From Myxococcaceae bacterium (GTDB taxonomy: Bacteria; Myxococcota; Myxococcia; Myxococcales; Myxococcaceae): DNA of 64,000 bases. Shown here in pieces: positions 60,049 through 64,000 of this stretch. Below the pieces are notes generated by a model. That model saw nothing but the letters and a program-made list of their open reading frames with translations. It had not been told where the DNA came from and ran no database searches. A program made the translations under genes and the position numbers. The number at the start of each line of letters is the position of its first letter. The stretch's first letter is position 1. The DNA is taken from contig JADGRA010000068.1 in the NCBI GenBank assembly GCA_017881265.1, positions 1 to 64,000 on the forward strand. Reading direction: 5' to 3'.

Positions 60049-61772
60049 GCGGCGACCTGCGTCCTGTCGTATGCCTCGACGAGCGCCACGAAAGCGTCCT
60101 CCATCGTGGGCTCGGGGCGGTCCTTGGTGACTGCCCTCGCCTTCAGCTCGTCCGGGGATCCGAGCGCGATCGAGCGCCCCCGGTAGATGAGTGAGATTCG
60201 GTCGCAGTACTCGGCCTCCTCCATGAAGTGCGTCGTCACCACGGCGGCGACCCCCTTTTCGACGAGGCCGTTGATGTGGCACCAGAACTCGCGGCGTGTG
60301 ATGGGGTCGACCCCCGACGTCGGCTCGTCGAGAAACAACGCCTCGGGTTCGTGCATCACCGCACAGGCCAGGGCGAGCCGCTGCTTGAAGCCCAGCGGGA
60401 GTTCCCTGGATGCCATGTCCAGGTGGGCGCTGAGCGCGAAGACGTCAATCATCTGCTCGATTTGCTGGCGCTTCCGCGCACCGCTCAGCCCGTACACGCC
60501 GGCAAAGAAGCGGAGGTTCTGCCGTGCGCTCAGGTCCCCATAGAGCGAGAACTTCTGTGCCATGTACCCGAGTCGCCCACGGGCGCCCGCGGTGTCGCGC
60601 CGCAGGTCGATGCCCGCCACGCGGCCCTCACCGGAGGTGGGCTTGAGCAGCCCACACAGCATCCGGAACGTCGTCGACTTGCCGGCGCCGTTGGGACCGA
60701 GAAGCCCGAAAATCTCGCCGCGCGAGACATTGAAGGAAATCTCCGACGCCGCGGTGAAGTCTCCAAAACGCTTGGTGAGCGCGCGCGCCTCGATGACGTT
60801 CTCTCCTCGCCCGGGAATGGCCCGTACGCCTTCCGCCAGCTTGGACTCGCCGCCCGGGCCTCCCCCCAGGATGTCGATGAAGGAGTCTTCGAAGCGAGGT
60901 GACGCCGGAAGGAGTCTGGCGTGCGGTCCCGCTTCCCTGGGCACCGAAGGTACGTGCTGGGCGTCGCGCGCGACGACGCGAATCGCGCGTCCCTGCACCA
61001 CGCCGTCGATGACTTCGGGGAGCGCGAGCGTCGCTGCCAGGGCCGGCCGACGTCTTCCTTCGATGTCGACCATCCGGAACACGCGCCCCTCTGTCCGGCG
61101 GGTCAGCTCCCGTGGAGGGCCGTCGAAGAGCAGCTTGCCGGCGTTCATCAGCAGAACGCGGTCGCACGCCTCGGCCTCATCGAGGTAGGCGGTGGACCAC
61201 ACCACTCCAACCCCCTCGTCCCTCAGGCCGCGCACCATGCGCCAGAGCTCGCGGCGTGAGATGGGGTCCACTCCCACGGTGGGCTCATCGAGCAGCAGAA
61301 GGCGTGGCTTGCGTATGAGCGCACAGGCAAGGCCGAGCTTCTGCTTCATGCCCCCGGACAGCTTGCCCGCGGGGCGAGTCTTGAAGCTGCGCAGGTCGGT
61401 GAATGCGAGCAGCTCCTCGAAGACGTCCGCCCGTTGCGCAGTGGGCAGCGCACGCAGGTCTGCGTACAGCGTCAGGTTCTCCTCGACAGTCAGGTCCTCG
61501 TAGAGGCCAAAGCGCTGCGGCATGTACCCGATGGCGGTGTGGATGGAGGCAGACTGGGTGGCCGGGTTGAAGCCCAGCACGTCCAGCGAGCCATGTTCGG
61601 CCGTCACCAGTCCGGCCATGAGACGAATCAGCGTGGTCTTGCCCGCACCGTCGGGTCCGACCAGGCCGGTGATGGCGCCTGCGGAGACGCTGCCCGACAC
61701 GGCATCGAGCGCGGGGGGCGCGTCACCGAAACGCTTGGTCACCGCGTGCAACCGGACGAGAGTTTTGCTCAT
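60045..61772 (-). CDS. ABC transporter, two fused ATP-binding domains (YbhF-like)
   Basis: 575 residues with two complete nucleotide-binding domains. First: GPDGAGKTTL Walker A, LSGGMKQKLGLACALI signature, LLLLDEPTVGVDP Walker B. Second: GPNGAGKST Walker A, LPLGFKQRLALACAVM signature and FLDEPTSGVDP Walker B. Both H-loops are present. Matches YbhF, which powers YbhS/YbhR. Start and stop are overlapped with neighbours, so the four genes are translationally coupled. Confidence 0.95.
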   Translation of the reverse strand: MSKTLVRLHAVTKRFGDAPPALDAVSGSVSAGAITGLVGPDGAGKTTLIRLMAGLVTAEHGSLDVLGFNPATQSASIHTAIGYMPQRFGLYEDLTVEENLTLYADLRALPTAQRADVFEELLAFTDLRSFKTRPAGKLSGGMKQKLGLACALIRKPRLLLLDEPTVGVDPISRRELWRMVRGLRDEGVGVVWSTAYLDEAEACDRVLLMNAGKLLFDGPPRELTRRTEGRVFRMVDIEGRRRPALAATLALPEVIDGVVQGRAIRVVARDAQHVPSVPREAGPHARLLPASPRFEDSFIDILGGGPGGESKLAEGVRAIPGRGENVIEARALTKRFGDFTAASEISFNVSRGEIFGLLGPNGAGKSTTFRMLCGLLKPTSGEGRVAGIDLRRDTAGARGRLGYMAQKFSLYGDLSARQNLRFFAGVYGLSGARKRQQIEQMIDVFALSAHLDMASRELPLGFKQRLALACAVMHEPEALFLDEPTSGVDPITRREFWCHINGLVEKGVAAVVTTHFMEEAEYCDRISLIYRGRSIALGSPDELKARAVTKDRPEPTMEDAFVALVEAYDRTQVAA

Positions 61773-62785
61773 GCGCCCGGTCCGCTGGTTTGAATGTGGA
61801 CCGTGACGGGCATGCCCTGATGCAATCCCGCGTCTGGTTCATCGACGATGATGCGCAGCCGGTAGACGAGGTCCGTGCGCAGCTGGGAAGTCTCGACGGA
61901 CTTGGGCGTGAACTCCGCCGTTGGAGAAATGAACCCGAGGTGCCCGCGCACTGGGCGCGAGGGCGCCGTGTCTGAAGTAACGGAGACTTCCATTCCAAGG
62001 CGAAGCTTCCCCAGTTGCGGCTCGGCAACGTATGCGCGCACCCACACCGACTGCGTGAGCGAGAGGACACAGACGACGTCGCTGGGCGAGACGATGGCGC
62101 CCGGCTCCCGCACGCGCGAAATGACGACACCGTCCGAGGGCGCGACCAAACGTGTGTCCCCAAGAGAGGTCTGTGCAGCGTTCAGTCTCGCCCGAGTCGC
62201 TTGGAGCATCGCCCTGCCGGCCGAGATGTCCTCGGAGCGGAAGCCCTGGACGAGGAGCCGATGCTCCTCGGACGCCGAGGCCAGGCGCGCATCCGCCACC
62301 CGGCTCGCCGCGACGGCGTCGTCGTAGGTCGAAGGGGGCATGGCACCGGAGTCGAGAAGCATCTGCGCGCGTTTCAGGGCGGTCCGAGCGTTTTGCTGGG
62401 AGGCCGAGGCCTCGTCCACCGCAGCGCGTGCCCTGGCAATTTCCGGTGCGCGGTTGCCGCCGAGGAGCTTCTGGAGATTGGCGTCCTGCGCGGCAACGTC
62501 CGCCTCGGCGACGTGTAACTCGTCCTCGAATGGCTGCGCATCCAGAGAGGCCATCAGCGCCCCGGCACGGACCGCCTGTCCCTCCTCGAGGTCCACCGTC
62601 TTGAGCCGTCCTGCGACCCGAAATCCGAGCTCGACCTGGCGCACGTCGACGTTCCCGTACAGCGTCAGTGAATTCGGGGGCGCGCTCCGGGCGACGAGGC
62701 GCCCGGACAGCACCAGCCAGGTGCCGATACCGACCGCTATGACGACGAGCGCCAGGATGGCACCAGTCTTGGGCGAAGGCTTCAT
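61769..62785 (-). CDS. Membrane fusion protein (HlyD/YbhG-like)
   Basis: 338 residues. One N-terminal anchor (AILALVVIAVGIGTWLVLSG), then lipoyl/barrel-sandwich domain (LEEGQAVRAGALMASLDAQP), a helical hairpin coiled coil (residues about 90-170), VAPSDGVVISRVREPGAIV, and beta-barrel residues to the end. Start 62785 with AAAGG upstream is chosen over 62884. It links the inner-membrane ABC pump to an outer-membrane channel, probably TolC-type. First gene of the operon. Confidence 0.92.
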   Translation of the reverse strand: MKPSPKTGAILALVVIAVGIGTWLVLSGRLVARSAPPNSLTLYGNVDVRQVELGFRVAGRLKTVDLEEGQAVRAGALMASLDAQPFEDELHVAEADVAAQDANLQKLLGGNRAPEIARARAAVDEASASQQNARTALKRAQMLLDSGAMPPSTYDDAVAASRVADARLASASEEHRLLVQGFRSEDISAGRAMLQATRARLNAAQTSLGDTRLVAPSDGVVISRVREPGAIVSPSDVVCVLSLTQSVWVRAYVAEPQLGKLRLGMEVSVTSDTAPSRPVRGHLGFISPTAEFTPKSVETSQLRTDLVYRLRIIVDEPDAGLHQGMPVTVHIQTSGPGA

Positions 62786-62868
62786 GACGTGCCTTTCGAG
62801 AGGACAGTCGACGACTCTGTGTTGGCAAGACCTACGGAAGTCGACAGCGCCAGCACCGCCAGAATAGG

Positions 62869-62902
62869 AAGGAACTGCTGTCAAACGTGGTTTCCGTTCC
62901 TT
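62869..62902. promoter_or_regulatory. Inverted repeat in divergent promoter region
   Basis: AAGGAAC (62869-62875) and GTTCCTT (62896-62902) are perfect 7-base inverted arms 20 bases apart, between the efflux operon and the DUF374 gene. A plausible operator for a regulator not encoded nearby. Confidence 0.3.
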
Positions 62903-62910
62903 AGGCGGAT

Positions 62911-63558
62911 ATGACCTGGCGCGTCGACAACCTGCCGCACGCCTGGCGACCGGTGCTGTGGCTGGGAGGGACGCTTGGGGCGGGCCTCCTCGCCCTGTTG
63001 TGGGGGCTCCTCAAACTCACCGTGCGAGTTCGGCACGCCGGTCGGCCGGGCGATGATGTGGCAGTCTCAAGCATTGAGTGCGCCTGGCACGAGTTCCTGC
63101 TTCCGTACTTTCTCGTCCGGATGCCGTACCCAAGGCCCTACGTCTGGATGAATCACCCAGCATGGTTCATGAAGCCCATTCACGTTCTGCTCGGCTGGAT
63201 GGGCGTGCAGGAGTTGATTCTCGGTTCCTCCGGGCACGGCGGTCGCGCGGCGCTCGCCGCCCTCATTCCGAGCGTCAGGGCGGGTAAGCCTACCTTCCTC
63301 AATCCGGATGGGCCCTACGGTCCGGCCCACCGGGTGAAGGATGGGGTGCTCGACCTCTCAGTAGCGACCGGCGTGCGTGTACTCGCCATGCGCTTCGAGC
63401 ACTCGGCGGCCATTCGCTTGCCGACCTGGGACCGGAAGCTCATCCCCCTGCCGTTCAGTCGCGTCGAGGTCTTCTACACGACCATTGACGCCGTGCGGCC
63501 CGACACACGCGACAGTTCTCGAGCGGCAATTGGCCGAGCGCTCGGCGGTTCCCCGTGA
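62911..63558 (+). CDS. DUF374 family (lysophospholipid acyltransferase-like) protein
   Basis: 215 residues. One N-terminal membrane helix (VLWLGGTLGAGLLALLWGLL), then WHEFLLPYFLVRMPY, LGWMGVQELILGSSGHGGRA, and FLNPDGPYGPAHRVKDGVL. The last block is the DUF374 DGPxGP motif, in the same superfamily as lipid A and phospholipid acyltransferases. The HxxxxD that usually carries catalysis is not clearly present. Probably acts on an envelope lipid. Monocistronic, divergent from the efflux operon. Confidence 0.75.
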   Translation: MTWRVDNLPHAWRPVLWLGGTLGAGLLALLWGLLKLTVRVRHAGRPGDDVAVSSIECAWHEFLLPYFLVRMPYPRPYVWMNHPAWFMKPIHVLLGWMGVQELILGSSGHGGRAALAALIPSVRAGKPTFLNPDGPYGPAHRVKDGVLDLSVATGVRVLAMRFEHSAAIRLPTWDRKLIPLPFSRVEVFYTTIDAVRPDTRDSSRAAIGRALGGSP

Positions 63559-63695
63559 CCAACGTGCAGTTCGAGAGCAATCGAGCCAGGTCGGCTGTTT
63601 CTCGCCTGGCATCGCGACGGCCTGATGATGAGGGTCGGTTTGTCCACCGGGTCGGCAGTCCAAAGCCTTAGCGATGCGGCTGTCGGTCCCGACTC

Positions 63696-64000
63696 TTACG
63701 GCTTGATGGTCCAGTCGATCTCATAGTTGATGATGGGCTCGAACCGCACGCCCTTCGACCGCATGAGGGTGCCCTCCGCTTTCATCTCTGCGAGCGACGT
63801 CATCTGCTCGGCGTGCTCAAGCGTGTCCCAAACACTGGCATTGATGATGGCGCTGGCCGCCCGGTTGGTGCCTGCGTAGTAGTGCAGGCACCCGGGAAGC
63901 GCCCGAATCGCTGGAACGAGGCGCGCGCCGCCTTCCCGCAGCGTCCTCTCGATTTCCTCATACTGACTGGCCTCGAAGTGGGCCGTTGATACGCGAACAA
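63696..64000 (-). CDS. Antibiotic biosynthesis monooxygenase-like domain, start beyond window
   Basis: The minus strand reads without a stop from the window edge to TAA at 63698-63696: STAHFEASQYEEIERTLREG, ALPGCLHYYAGTNRAASAII, SVWDTLEHAEQMTSLAEM, IINYEIDWTIKP. This is a dimeric alpha+beta-barrel fold as in ABM and related small proteins. About 101 codons are visible; the N-terminus is missing. Possible roles include quinone or haem chemistry, or none. Confidence 0.65.
   Translation of the reverse strand, partial: VRVSTAHFEASQYEEIERTLREGGARLVPAIRALPGCLHYYAGTNRAASAIINASVWDTLEHAEQMTSLAEMKAEGTLMRSKGVRFEPIINYEIDWTIKP

Overview
The window is GC-rich DNA with strong third-position bias. It contains many lipoproteins with Gly/Asp/Pro linkers, a DUF2381-type protein (a family described from Myxococcus) and several outer-membrane proteins. 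Together these point to a myxobacterium (Myxococcota); a species cannot be named from the sequence. No rRNA, tRNA or CRISPR array was recognised.

Layout. 0-16 kb: accessory envelope and secreted genes, including a patatin-like phospholipase, a GT-B glycosyltransferase, a host-attachment-family protein, a PQQ-propeller lipoprotein, Cys-rich lipoproteins, an O-methyltransferase-like enzyme, a GH5 glycoside hydrolase and a GNAT acetyltransferase. 16-19 kb: a replication-relaxation-type protein overlapping a VirD4/TraG-type coupling ATPase. 19-22 kb: an ECF sigma factor, a membrane partner and a GMC oxidoreductase, facing an aldehyde dehydrogenase. 24-32.6 kb: a tight six-gene operon (GH3-type acyl-amide synthetase, inositol-3-phosphate synthase, DegT/StrS aminotransferase, LPG_synthase_TM-type membrane protein, inositol monophosphatase, MMPL/RND transporter). 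It reads like a pathway for making, aminating, acylating and exporting an inositol-derived lipid. 34.3-45.5 kb: a type IV secretion locus in the order VirB2-B3-B4-B5-B6-B8-(DUF2381 in the B9 slot)-B10, preceded by small genes and a possible ribbon-helix-helix regulator. 45.6-52.9 kb: a patch of disrupted genes (Ig-repeat lipoprotein tail, ketopantoate reductase, cupredoxin, glyoxalase-like, WYL regulator), most broken by one-base indels and several of these in homopolymers. 53-57 kb: a large lipoprotein, an outer-membrane protein and a lytic transglycosylase. 57.8-62.8 kb: a YbhGFSR-type drug-efflux ABC operon, divergent from a DUF374 acyltransferase-like gene.

The most striking element is the last gene of the type IV secretion locus (43293-45536). 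An apparently intact Ser/Thr protein kinase is fused, through a transmembrane segment and a Pro-rich spacer, to a VirB10/TrbI-type C-terminal domain. The kinase therefore sits where the cytoplasmic tail of VirB10 normally lies and could couple secretion or DNA transfer to phosphorylation. The preceding DUF2381 protein lies in the VirB9 slot and resembles the VirB9/TraK N-terminal pattern, suggesting that this orphan family is a T4SS core-complex protein. The coupling protein and relaxation protein at 16-19 kb are plausible partners, although about 15 kb of other genes separates them; no classical relaxase, VirB11 or VirB7 is visible.
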